The notes: generated by a model not told the origin, from the letters alone. A stretch of 8,639 nt of DNA from an uncultured Bacilli bacterium (GCA_944327405.1 CALVHK010000040.1:1-8639), one strand, 5' to 3'. Positions 1-6,516 are shown, numbered from the stretch's first letter. Numbers and translations: made by a program.

Positions 1-8
1 AAAAAAGC

Positions 9-971
9 TTACTCATTGGCAATAAAGTAAGCATAATATTCATCAAAAGTAATATCGTGTTCGTGTAAGTAGGTTGCTACTTCTACTCCGACGTAACGCC
101 AGTGCCATGATTCTTCAGCAAACCCGGTTATATCTTCATTCGTTTCTTTGTATCTTTGGATAAAACCATATTTATAAGCATTTTCTGTTAACCATAAATA
201 AGCAGGGGAATCTTTAAAGTTGGTAGTTGTTGTGTGTTCGGTGCTAAATATGTCTAGAGATAATCCGGTTTGATGTTCGGAGTATCCAGGGCGGGCAGCA
301 ATACTATCGGCATAGGTTGTTCCGTAAGTATCTTTATAGGAATCATATACACTTTGCTGATCTTGGTAGTTGCGGTAGCTAGAATTAATAATCAAGTAAA
401 TGCCGTAATTATTAGCTTGGTTCCACATATCAACGAAAGCTTCATAAACAATACTTCTTATTTGATGTCCTTCCCCATAGTAGTAGCGGTTACTGATATT
501 AACTAAGTCTGCTGGGACATAATCTTCATTTAAATGATAATATTTATTTACAAGCATTAAATAATCTTTTGAAGTGTCGGTTTCTATATTGTGATCGTAT
601 CTGGCATAATCACTATTTGTATTAACGGTTGCAACTACATTTCTTGTAGTTGTTCCTTCGTTTTCTTCATGATAAGTCATATATCTATTTAAATTGTCTT
701 TTATAAAGTATTCATCTTCTAGTAAATTTAGTAAAAAGTTGTTTTTCTCTTGAGTTGTTAGGTCAGTTACTTCTTCTTCTGTGAGATTTTCTTCTAATAT
801 GTCAATTTCCTCGGCGCTATATCCGAGTTCAAGCAGCTTGTATTCATTTGTTTGTTTGTATTTTATATCTTGATACACATTGGTTCCTATTATAATAGCA
901 AGTATCAATAAAAGGATACCACCAAGGAAAAAATACACATTTTTCTTTAATTTTAGCTTTGTTTTTTTCAA
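9..971 (-). CDS. Membrane-anchored M15B (VanY-type) D-alanyl-D-alanine carboxypeptidase
   Basis: This is a wall-trimming metallopeptidase, expected to remove the terminal D-Ala from peptidoglycan stem peptides outside the membrane. With the TTG start it has 320 residues: a Lys-rich cytoplasmic end, one membrane segment at about 12-29, a charged linker of about 100 residues, then the VanY-type domain from about 135 to the end. Visible motifs are LVNKYYHL and DYVPADLV, SSYRNYQDQ (197-205), SEHQTGLSLDI with His233 and Asp240 as zinc ligands, and ESWHWRYVG with catalytic Glu287 and zinc ligand His290. All catalytic positions are intact. The longest frame begins at a GTG at 980, but that GTG lies inside an AGGTGAT SD site; the TTG at 971 has ideal spacing and the promoter would place the transcript start near 982. 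The family also contains LD-carboxypeptidases (LdcB/DacB), so DD versus LD specificity is open. The gene reads away from its divergent neighbour. Only eight bases follow the stop; on this strand they end in a T-run that may begin a terminator outside the window. Confidence 0.9.
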   Translation of the reverse strand: MKKTKLKLKKNVYFFLGGILLLILAIIIGTNVYQDIKYKQTNEYKLLELGYSAEEIDILEENLTEEEVTDLTTQEKNNFLLNLLEDEYFIKDNLNRYMTYHEENEGTTTRNVVATVNTNSDYARYDHNIETDTSKDYLMLVNKYYHLNEDYVPADLVNISNRYYYGEGHQIRSIVYEAFVDMWNQANNYGIYLIINSSYRNYQDQQSVYDSYKDTYGTTYADSIAARPGYSEHQTGLSLDIFSTEHTTTTNFKDSPAYLWLTENAYKYGFIQRYKETNEDITGFAEESWHWRYVGVEVATYLHEHDITFDEYYAYFIANE

Positions 972-975
972 AATT

Positions 976-982
976 ATCACCT
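976..982 (-). promoter_or_regulatory. Shine-Dalgarno AGGTGAT deciding the TTG start of the M15 peptidase
   Basis: On the minus strand AGGTGAT is followed by four bases (AATT) and then TTG. It matches the anti-SD tail over seven bases. The GTG inside it is in frame with the gene and makes a decoy start three codons longer. No SD precedes that GTG. Confidence 0.7.
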
Positions 983-988
983 AATACT

Positions 989-1017
989 ATTATAACTAAT
1001 ATTTTTTTATTTGACAA
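989..1017 (-). promoter_or_regulatory. Sigma-A-type promoter of the M15 peptidase gene
   Basis: On the minus strand TTGTCA (1017-1012), a 17-base spacer and a perfect TATAAT (994-989) are seen. The predicted start is near 982, leaving a leader of only about 11 bases made almost entirely of the SD site. The -35 shares five bases with the -35 of the opposing promoter. Confidence 0.75.
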
Positions 1018-1039
1018 ATTTATTTTTTCATTGTAATAT
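1011..1039 (+). promoter_or_regulatory. Sigma-A-type promoter of the 119-residue hypothetical gene
   Basis: A perfect TTGACA (1011-1016), a 17-base spacer and TAATAT (1034-1039) are seen, predicting a start near 1046 and a leader of about 30 bases. It runs back to back with the minus-strand promoter and overlaps its -35 box. Confidence 0.8.
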
Positions 1040-1075
1040 GTATTTGTAAAGTTTTAAGTAAAGGAATGATGGTAG

Positions 1076-1435
1076 TTGAAAAATAATAAGCAAGTTTTAA
1101 GTTATTGTAAAAATTTTGAAAAAATTATTAATACGGATTTTTTAGAAGGGGATAATTTGTCTTTACAGTTAGTGCATATTTATAAAGATTATATTTTTAG
1201 TATTGATCTGGCTAATGAAGAGGATGTGGAAAAAGCAATAGAAATCGATAAGATTATGGCTAGGTATGTAGATGATTATCTATTTAGAAAGACGTTAAAA
1301 CAAGAGCTTTTAAGAGTAAAGGTGAAAAAATCTTGCAAAGATGTCATTCAAACGATTGTAGAAAGCATTATTGAGATATTTAAGAGAGTTGAATTTGAGC
1401 AGACTAGAAAGATTTATATATCAAAATGGATTTAA
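1076..1435 (+). CDS. Hypothetical protein, 119 residues, charged and probably helical
   Basis: I do not recognise this protein. It has 119 residues, is rich in Lys, Glu and Ile, lacks a signal peptide or membrane segment, and looks mostly alpha-helical and cytoplasmic. It has two isolated cysteines (SYCKNF, KSCKDV) that do not form a metal-binding motif. The start is TTG at 1076, directly after an in-frame TAG, with AAAGGA (1060-1065) ten bases upstream. A shorter 92-residue product from a TTG at 1157, preceded by AAGGGG, is also possible. It has its own strong promoter and its own terminator, so it is a single-gene unit between the divergent peptidase and rnc. Base composition matches its neighbours. 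The dedicated signals support a real gene; its function is unknown. Confidence 0.7.
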   Translation: MKNNKQVLSYCKNFEKIINTDFLEGDNLSLQLVHIYKDYIFSIDLANEEDVEKAIEIDKIMARYVDDYLFRKTLKQELLRVKVKKSCKDVIQTIVESIIEIFKRVEFEQTRKIYISKWI

Positions 1436-1459
1436 TAAACACAAAACGTGTTTATTTTT
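1434..1459 (+). terminator. Intrinsic terminator of the 119-residue gene
   Basis: AATAAACAC (1434-1442) pairs perfectly with GTGTTTATT (1448-1456) around a five-base AAAAC loop, giving nine base pairs followed by a short T-run to 1459. The stem is AT-rich, so strength may be moderate. The left arm begins inside the stop codon of the preceding gene. Confidence 0.65.
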
Positions 1460-1479
1460 CTTGGGGTTTTTGTTATAAT
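1451..1479 (+). promoter_or_regulatory. Extended -10 promoter for rnc-smc
   Basis: TGT-TATAAT (1471-1479) is a perfect -10 with the TGn extension. The -35 position 17 bases upstream is a weak TTTATT (1451-1456), which lies in the right arm of the preceding terminator hairpin. The predicted transcript start is near 1486. Confidence 0.65.
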
Positions 1480-1508
1480 GGATAGTAGTATAAGAAACGA
1501 GTGATAAC

Positions 1509-2153
1509 ATGAATTTTTTAGATAAATATAATATAAAGATTAATAATCAAAGTTTATTAGATACTGCTTTAACACATAGTAGTTATTCTAACGAACATGG
1601 TGGAGAGAACTATGAGAGATTGGAATTTCTTGGGGATGCTGTTTTGCAGCTTATTACTAGTGAATATTTTTATAAGAAATATGATTATCAAGAGGGAGAA
1701 TTATCAAAAATAAGAGCTAGTTTTGTTTGTGAAGAGGCTCTTGCTCAATATGCTAAAGATGTAGGCATTGATAAGTGTATTAAAGTAGGAAACGGTCAAA
1801 TTAAAAATATTAACGATACCATTATTGCTGATACTTTTGAGTCTGTTTTAGGAGCTATTTATCTCGATCAAGGTTTTGATGTGGCTAGAAAGTATGTTTT
1901 GAAAGTATTAAAGCCTTATGTATTAGAACATCATGTTTTTTTAGGGGACTATAAATCTAGGTTGCAAGAATTGGTACAAACCGACAAGAAATCTTTAGAG
2001 TATCGTTTGATAAGTGAAAGTGGTCCATCACATGATAAGACTTTTGTTTTTGAAGTAGTAATTGACGGTATCGTCTATGGCAGGGGTGTTGGAAAAAGCA
2101 AAAAAGAGGCCGAACAAAGGGCAGCAGAAGATGCTTTAAAAAAGCAAGCATAA
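1509..2153 (+). CDS. rnc: Ribonuclease III
   Basis: This endonuclease cuts double-stranded RNA in the cytoplasm, processing rRNA precursors and structured mRNAs. It has 214 residues, a little shorter than the usual 225-250, with no N-terminal extension. The catalytic domain carries ALTHSSYSNE (20-29), the signature ERLEFLGDA (36-44) and IIADTFESVLGAIYLD (105-120), giving the metal-binding set Glu39, Asp43, Asp108 and Glu111, all present. The double-stranded RNA-binding domain runs from about 148 to 213, starting at DYKSRLQELVQ and ending in KKEAEQRAAEDAL. The ATG at 1509 has a GAGTGAT-type SD three bases upstream. The stop is 13 bases before the smc start, the common Firmicute rnc-smc arrangement. 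The usual upstream partners acpP and plsX and the downstream ftsY are not here. Confidence 0.97.
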   Translation: MNFLDKYNIKINNQSLLDTALTHSSYSNEHGGENYERLEFLGDAVLQLITSEYFYKKYDYQEGELSKIRASFVCEEALAQYAKDVGIDKCIKVGNGQIKNINDTIIADTFESVLGAIYLDQGFDVARKYVLKVLKPYVLEHHVFLGDYKSRLQELVQTDKKSLEYRLISESGPSHDKTFVFEVVIDGIVYGRGVGKSKKEAEQRAAEDALKKQA

Positions 2154-2154
2154 A

Positions 2155-2161
2155 AGGGTGA
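2155..2161 (+). promoter_or_regulatory. Shine-Dalgarno AGGGTGA deciding the ATG start of smc
   Basis: AGGGTGA lies five bases before the ATG at 2167. The in-frame GTG at 2158 is part of this SD and would add only Met-Lys-Lys before the conserved MYLKNIRAYGFKSF start of the family. Confidence 0.8.
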
Positions 2162-2166
2162 AGAAA

Positions 2167-5112
2167 ATGTATTTAAAAAATATTAGAGCATATGGATTTA
2201 AATCTTTCGCGGATAGGATAGATTTAGAGATTAAAAAAGGAATAACAGCGATCGTGGGACCAAATGGTTCGGGTAAAAGTAATATTGTCGATGCTGTACG
2301 TTGGGTACTAGGAGAGCAATCTGTTAAATCTTTGCGGGGAACAGAGGCGATGAGTGATGTCATTTTCTCTGGCTCTAAATCAAGACCGGCTCAAACTAGA
2401 GCTTATGTTGCACTAGTTTTTGATAATAGCGATCATTATCTTAATAGTGAGTTTACAGAAATTGAGATTAAAAGGGTAATTTATAATACTGGAGAGAATG
2501 AATATTATATCAATAATTCGAAAGTTCGTTTAAAAGATATCACCGATTTATTTATGGATACAGGAGCTGGCAATGACTCTTTTAATATTATTTCTCAAGG
2601 AAGTGTAGCCGATATTATTTCTAGTAAGCCTGAGGCAAGAAGAACAATATTTGAAGATGCTGCGGGAGTATTAAAATATAAAAAACGGAAGGAGATCAGT
2701 TTAAGAAAACTGGAGAAGACAAAAGAAAATATTTCAAAGATTAAACTTGTTATTGAGGAACTTGAAAAAACGGTTAAGCCTTTAAAAAAGCAAAGTGAAG
2801 TGGCTAAGAAGTATTTGAATTTAAAAGAGGAATTAAAGAATATTGAAATTGCGTTAATTGCTAGAGATGTTGCCACGATTAACATTGATTATAAAAGAAT
2901 TAAAAATGAAGTGGATGCTATTAGTAAAAACTTGGCTCATATGGATGCTAGTGGGGCAAATGATTCTTCTATCCTAGAAAAACTTAAGTTGGATAGTTTA
3001 AAGTTAGAAGAGGCAATTACGAATAAGAATAATGAATTTTTAGATTTAACAGAGAATTTGGCAAGCTTAGAAGCAGAAAAACTCGTTACGATGGAAAGAA
3101 AAAAATATAATGCTAGTGGAAGTAATTTGGAAGAAGCTATGATTAAACTAAAAGAAGAGGAACTGGCGTTAAAAAAAGAACTTGCTACGGAAAAAACAAA
3201 ACTTGATGATATTATTGCCGATGTTAAAGAAAAATCGATTGAAAAAGATAAAGTAGATAATGCTATTATTATGGAAAAAGTGAAACGAAATAATTTAACA
3301 TCGAAAATTAATGATGCAGCAAAAGAGATCTTGGTCTTAGAAAATAAAATTGAAATTTTAAAAGATAATATTAGTAATCATTCTAAAATGCCTAGTGCAG
3401 TTCGTAGTGTAATGAGTAATATGCGTCTAAAAGGTGTTCATAATACGATTGGTAATTTAATTGAGACAGAAGGAATGTATCAAGTGGCTATATCTGTGGC
3501 TCTTGGTGGAGCATCTAACTTTTTGGTTGTAGATGATGAGGCTTCTAGTAAAGAATGTATTGCTTTTTTGAAGGAAAATCATTTGGGAAGAGCAACATTT
3601 TTTCCTCTCAGTGTTATTAAGCCTAGAGAGGTTTTAGAGCAGGATTTACGGAAAATAAAAGATGTTTCTGGATTAATTGATGTTGCTAGTAATTTGGTAC
3701 GTTATGAACCAGAATATGATGCGATTATCAAAAACCAATTAGGACATGTCTTAGTTGTTCGGGATATTGATGCTTTAAATGCAGTTGGTAAGATTTTGGA
3801 TTACCGTTATAAAATTGTTTCTTTAGATGGAGAGGTTTTATATGTTGGTGGTTCTATTACAGGTGGTTCTTTAAATGGGGCCAATAGTGCTTTTAATGAT
3901 CGTTTGCAGTTAAATGAATTGGAAGAAAAATTAGAACTTTCTAAGTTTGAATTAGAAAATTATAATCGTGAGTATAAAGAGTTTAATGATCGTTTTGAGG
4001 ATTTAGAGCAAAAAGCAACTGATTTATCTAAAAACCTCATTAATTTGAATGAAATACTAAATACAAGAACAAATAAAGTTAGAACGATTGAGGATAGCTT
4101 AGCTAAGAAAGAATTAGAAATTAAGGGAAATGAAGAGATCGGAACAAATAAATTGGATCAAAAATTGGTTAGTATTTTGGAAGAGGTAAATCAGGTTTCT
4201 AGCAATAAGGAAATTGTAGCAGAAGAATTAAATAAGCTTAAAAGACAAAAATCAGAGCTTTTGCTACAAATTAATGAAATAGAGGCTAAAAATAATAAAG
4301 CAAACTCTGAATATAATCGCGTTCAAAATACACTAAAAGAAAAAGAAATAGAACTTGGGAAATATGATGTAAAACTTGATAATTTACTTCTTAATTTATC
4401 CGAGAATTATAATATTACATATGAGTATGCATGTAGTAATTATGAGCTTGATATGGATGAAGGACTTGCCCGAGAAAAAGTGGATGTATTAAAAAAAGAG
4501 ATTGGCTCTTTGGGTGAAGTGAATACGGGGGCAATTAGTGAGTTTGAAAGGATAAATGAAAGATATGAGTTTTTACTTAAACAAAGTAGTGATTTAGAAG
4601 AATCTAGTTTTGAACTTAATAATATTATTACAGAGATGGATAAGATTATGACCCAAAAGTTTAAAACTACTTTTGAGGCTATTAGCAAAGAATTTAATCA
4701 TGTTTTTAGAGCTTTATTTAAAGGGGGAAGAGGGTCCCTTAGATTAACTGATCCCGATGATCTACTAAATACAGGTATTGAAATAGAGGCAGAGCCTCCA
4801 GGAAAGAAGTTGAATTCGATAGGTTTACTCTCTGGGGGGGAAAAAACATTAACGGCTATTGCGGTATTGTTTGCTATACTAAACGTTAAACCAAGTCCGT
4901 TCTGCATTTTAGATGAGGTTGAAGCTGCCTTAGATGAAGCTAATGTCGATACTTTTGGTAAATATTTGCAAGAACGTAAAAATGTGAGTCAGTTTATTTT
5001 AATTACTCATAAGAAAAGAACAATGGAATATGCTGATGTTTTATATGGTATTACTATGCAAGAGTCTGGAGTTAGTAAAATTGTTAGTGTTAATTTGGAA
5101 GAAAATACATAA
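2167..5112 (+). CDS. smc: Chromosome partition/condensin protein SMC
   Basis: SMC is the ATPase that organises and helps segregate the nucleoid, acting with ScpA and ScpB, which are not in this window. It has 981 residues. The N-terminal head has FKSFADR, Walker A GPNGSGKS (31-38) and the Q-loop ISQG around Gln144. A coiled coil runs from about 165 to 400. The hinge, about 405-570, opens near MPSAVRSVMSNM and ends with LDGEVLYVGGSITGG. A second coiled coil runs to about 800. The C-terminal head has the signature LSGGE (888-892), Walker B FCILDE (912-917) and His948 in the ITH switch. The protein is about 200 residues shorter than the roughly 1186-residue Bacillus form. Hinge and heads look complete, so both arms are shorter, as in Mycoplasma P115-type SMC. 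It is co-transcribed with rnc. A G7A6 homopolymer encodes the signature region. Confidence 0.97.
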   Translation: MYLKNIRAYGFKSFADRIDLEIKKGITAIVGPNGSGKSNIVDAVRWVLGEQSVKSLRGTEAMSDVIFSGSKSRPAQTRAYVALVFDNSDHYLNSEFTEIEIKRVIYNTGENEYYINNSKVRLKDITDLFMDTGAGNDSFNIISQGSVADIISSKPEARRTIFEDAAGVLKYKKRKEISLRKLEKTKENISKIKLVIEELEKTVKPLKKQSEVAKKYLNLKEELKNIEIALIARDVATINIDYKRIKNEVDAISKNLAHMDASGANDSSILEKLKLDSLKLEEAITNKNNEFLDLTENLASLEAEKLVTMERKKYNASGSNLEEAMIKLKEEELALKKELATEKTKLDDIIADVKEKSIEKDKVDNAIIMEKVKRNNLTSKINDAAKEILVLENKIEILKDNISNHSKMPSAVRSVMSNMRLKGVHNTIGNLIETEGMYQVAISVALGGASNFLVVDDEASSKECIAFLKENHLGRATFFPLSVIKPREVLEQDLRKIKDVSGLIDVASNLVRYEPEYDAIIKNQLGHVLVVRDIDALNAVGKILDYRYKIVSLDGEVLYVGGSITGGSLNGANSAFNDRLQLNELEEKLELSKFELENYNREYKEFNDRFEDLEQKATDLSKNLINLNEILNTRTNKVRTIEDSLAKKELEIKGNEEIGTNKLDQKLVSILEEVNQVSSNKEIVAEELNKLKRQKSELLLQINEIEAKNNKANSEYNRVQNTLKEKEIELGKYDVKLDNLLLNLSENYNITYEYACSNYELDMDEGLAREKVDVLKKEIGSLGEVNTGAISEFERINERYEFLLKQSSDLEESSFELNNIITEMDKIMTQKFKTTFEAISKEFNHVFRALFKGGRGSLRLTDPDDLLNTGIEIEAEPPGKKLNSIGLLSGGEKTLTAIAVLFAILNVKPSPFCILDEVEAALDEANVDTFGKYLQERKNVSQFILITHKKRTMEYADVLYGITMQESGVSKIVSVNLEENT

Positions 5113-5140
5113 ATTATTGTTGTTTTTTCTTCTTTTTTTT
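5098..5140 (+). terminator. Possible intrinsic terminator after smc
   Basis: GAAGAAAA (5098-5105) can pair with TTTTCTTC (5125-5132) over eight base pairs, followed by eight T residues (5133-5140). The loop is long (19 bases) and the stem is GC-poor and starts inside the smc coding end, so read-through is plausible. Confidence 0.4.
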
Positions 5141-5148
5141 GTTATGAT
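5120..5148 (+). promoter_or_regulatory. Extended -10 promoter of the 161-residue gene
   Basis: TTGTTT (5120-5125), a 17-base T-rich spacer and TGT-TATGAT (extension 5140-5142, -10 at 5143-5148) are seen. The predicted start near 5155 lies directly before the AAGGAGGG ribosome site at 5156-5163. Confidence 0.6.
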
Positions 5149-5169
5149 ATCTGGCAAGGAGGGTTATTT

Positions 5170-5655
5170 ATGGACTTAATAGAGCAAATTTTAAAAAGAA
5201 AAAGTGAATTAGAAGAAATGAAACAGTATTTAGAGAAAATTAAAACTAATTTAGCTCAAAATGAAAGCAAGGAAGAAAAAGTAAGAGCTTTGGTAGAAAC
5301 TATCAAGCTTGGTTTGCTAGAAAATATGAATTTAGGTAATTATAATGATACAGTTACTTATAGTTTTACTTACTGTCCGGCTGAAAATATGTATTTATCT
5401 AGTAATGGAAGAGAAGAGGGATTAGTTAGTCCTGCAGATACTACGAAAGATGCTGTTCTTGCATTAACGACTAATAAAGGATATCCTTATAGTATGTTTG
5501 AATCGGATGTTTGGCGCTTATTTAGATCTATGTGTATAGAAGAAGGTATTCAAATAAAAACAGAAGATTATAGAAGTTTTTATTATCCAACATCAGGGCA
5601 ATTAGTAATCACGGTTACTGCTAAGATGGATTTAACAAATAAATTGTCAAAATAA
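5170..5655 (+). CDS. Hypothetical protein, 161 residues, N-terminal coiled coil plus a small mixed domain
   Basis: I do not recognise this family. The ATG at 5170 has a very strong SD, AAGGAGGG, six bases upstream. Residues 1 to about 55 are Lys/Glu/Leu-rich with heptad-like spacing and are probably a coiled coil. From about 63 the character changes to a Tyr/Thr-rich mixed alpha/beta domain containing VTYSFTYCPAENMYLSSNG, SPADTTKDAVLALTTN, a helix-like MFESDVWRLFRSMCIEEG and a final strand LVITVTAKMDL. There is no signal peptide or membrane segment, so it is predicted cytoplasmic. It follows smc, in the place where ftsY often lies in Firmicutes, but it is not FtsY: it has no GTPase motifs. 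It has its own promoter and ends at a shared terminator opposite def. A role beside SMC would be speculation. Confidence 0.8.
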   Translation: MDLIEQILKRKSELEEMKQYLEKIKTNLAQNESKEEKVRALVETIKLGLLENMNLGNYNDTVTYSFTYCPAENMYLSSNGREEGLVSPADTTKDAVLALTTNKGYPYSMFESDVWRLFRSMCIEEGIQIKTEDYRSFYYPTSGQLVITVTAKMDLTNKLSK

Positions 5656-5658
5656 AAG

Positions 5659-5680
5659 AATAGCTTATGGCTATTTTTTT
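5659..5680. terminator. Bidirectional terminator between the 161-residue gene and def
   Basis: AATAGC (5659-5664) pairs with GCTATT (5670-5675) around TTATG, and the stem can extend outward through a G-T pair into A/T pairs. Seven T residues (5674-5680) follow on the plus strand. On the minus strand the same hairpin is followed by TTCTTTTATTTT, so it can serve both convergent genes. Confidence 0.75.
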
Positions 5681-6230
5681 AAATTTCTCGATATTTTTCT
5701 GCATCTTTAAAAGGATTTCTAGGATCTATATGATCTATAAATAAAATTCCGTTTAAATGATCGATTTCATGTTGAAAGGCAATAGCGATATCTTCACGGA
5801 CTCTAATTCTAAATTTATTGCCATCCGTATCTTGAGCTTCAACAGTAATTCTAGCAAAACGCGGAACAATTCCTTCGATTTCTCGATTAACGCTCAAACA
5901 TCCTTCACCTTCACCAACATATATTTGTTCTTCACTATGGCTAATTATTTTGGGATTAATAATAATATAATCTTTGAAAGTTTCATCTTCTAGCTCTTCA
6001 ACAATCACAAAAATTCTTTTAGGAATACCTATTTGGATAGCTGCAAGTCCCATACCAGCTCGTAAATTATATTTTTCTGCATACTTGGCAATTTGACTCA
6101 TTTTTAAATAGGTAATCATATCTTGAATATTTTGTTTGTCATATTTAGATAAAGGAAATTCGACTGGTATACTCACTTTATGTAATCTTTTATCAGCTTC
6201 GTCTAAAATAGTTATATTTGGTAATTTCAT
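5679..6230 (-). CDS. def: Peptide deformylase, type 2-like
   Basis: This metalloenzyme removes the formyl group from the initiator methionine of nascent proteins at the ribosome. With the ATG at 6230 it has 183 residues, close to the 184 of Bacillus and Staphylococcus type 2 enzymes. The three catalytic motifs are GMGLAAIQ (59-66), EGCLS (109-113, metal ligand Cys111) and QHEIDH (153-158, ligands His154 and His158, catalytic Glu155). Motif 1 has Ile where most enzymes have Pro (GLAAPQ), probably a lineage variant. The longer frame begins at a GTG at 6239 and has a further ATG at 6236, but both lie within the SD AGGGGTGAT, so the ATG at 6230 is preferred. It has its own promoter and shares a terminator with the convergent 161-residue gene. 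No fmt is in view. Confidence 0.96.
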   Translation of the reverse strand: MKLPNITILDEADKRLHKVSIPVEFPLSKYDKQNIQDMITYLKMSQIAKYAEKYNLRAGMGLAAIQIGIPKRIFVIVEELEDETFKDYIIINPKIISHSEEQIYVGEGEGCLSVNREIEGIVPRFARITVEAQDTDGNKFRIRVREDIAIAFQHEIDHLNGILFIDHIDPRNPFKDAEKYREI

Positions 6231-6234
6231 TTTC

Positions 6235-6243
6235 ATCACCCCT
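6235..6243 (-). promoter_or_regulatory. Shine-Dalgarno AGGGGTGAT deciding the start of def
   Basis: On the minus strand AGGGGTGAT is followed by GAAA and then the ATG at 6230. The in-frame GTG (6239) and the ATG (6236) overlap the SD and sit too close to be served by it. Confidence 0.7.
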
Positions 6244-6254
6244 TAAGTGGCTAT

Positions 6255-6283
6255 ATTTTACCATAAATTTCGACATTTGTAAA
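6255..6283 (-). promoter_or_regulatory. Sigma-A-type promoter of def
   Basis: On the minus strand TTTACA (6283-6278), a 17-base spacer and TAAAAT (6260-6255) with a TGG extension are seen. The predicted start is near 6248. The -35 box overlaps the T-rich tail of the upstream terminator. Confidence 0.7.
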
Positions 6284-6309
6284 ATAAAAAAAGGAAGAAT
6301 GCTCTTCCT
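6280..6309 (-). terminator. Intrinsic terminator of the YjcZ-like gene
   Basis: On the minus strand AGGAAGA and TCTTCCT form a perfect seven-base-pair stem (6309-6303 with 6298-6292) around a GCAT loop, followed by TTTTTTTATTTT. The stem starts within the TAG stop codon of the small gene. Confidence 0.8.
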
Positions 6310-6493
6310 AATTGTTATTATTGCCCCAGCTCCAACCAGCGCCAATAATTATTACAAGTAAAATAAATAGAACAATCCATATGGCTGCTCCGATGCCATA
6401 GCCACTAGTATAACCAGCATAACCAGTATTACAACAAGGTTGGTATCCGCCATAGCCACCACCATAGTAGCCATTATTTCCATAATAATACAT
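6308..6493 (-). CDS. Small Gly/Tyr-rich single-membrane-span protein, YjcZ-like
   Basis: The 61-residue product has an N-terminal part rich in Tyr, Gly and Asn (YYYGNNGYYGGGYGGY), a Cys pair at 20-21, one hydrophobic segment at about 36-53 (IWIVLFILLVIIIGAGW) and a tail of four Asn. The layout, and especially the VLFILL-x-IIxGAxW core after a Gly/Tyr-rich head, resembles the YjcZ family of tiny Bacillus membrane proteins linked to sporulation; this is resemblance by eye, not a search. The ATG at 6493 has a textbook SD (AAAGGAGG) and the gene has its own terminator, so it is a real, separately expressed gene. Nothing else in the window suggests sporulation. It could instead be a small envelope protein of unrelated origin with a convergent composition. 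Confidence 0.75.
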   Translation of the reverse strand: MYYYGNNGYYGGGYGGYQPCCNTGYAGYTSGYGIGAAIWIVLFILLVIIIGAGWSWGNNNN

Positions 6494-6516
6494 ATTTATA
6501 CCTCCTTTATGTATCT

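Noticed and set aside
270..506. Plus-strand 78-codon frame inside the M15 gene
   Set aside because: It lies wholly opposite the conserved catalytic domain of the peptidase and I saw no ribosome site or family resemblance that would support it.
1434..1456. The inverted repeat as an operator or a repeat-family element
   Set aside because: The nine-base-pair stem directly followed by a T-run after a stop codon is better explained as a terminator, and I saw no second copy in the window.
2158..2166. GTG start of smc adding Met-Lys-Lys
   Set aside because: The GTG belongs to the SD AGGGTGA, and family members begin at the MYLK-type sequence encoded from 2167.
1957..2363. Minus-strand frames of 64 and 75 codons opposite rnc and the start of smc
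   Set aside because: They are shadows of two well-supported genes and cross the rnc-smc junction without signals of their own.
2595..2885. Minus-strand 96-codon Ser/Phe-rich frame inside smc
   Set aside because: Its composition is what results from reading Lys/Glu-rich coiled-coil DNA backwards; the smc frame carries the conserved motifs.
4440..4907. Minus-strand frames of 82 and 69 codons inside the SMC C-terminal region
   Set aside because: They are antisense to the coiled coil and the ATPase signature motif, with no support for translation.
5757..5993. Plus-strand 78-codon frame opposite def
   Set aside because: It overlaps the catalytic motifs of def on the other strand and is Asn/Ser/Phe-rich as expected of a shadow frame.
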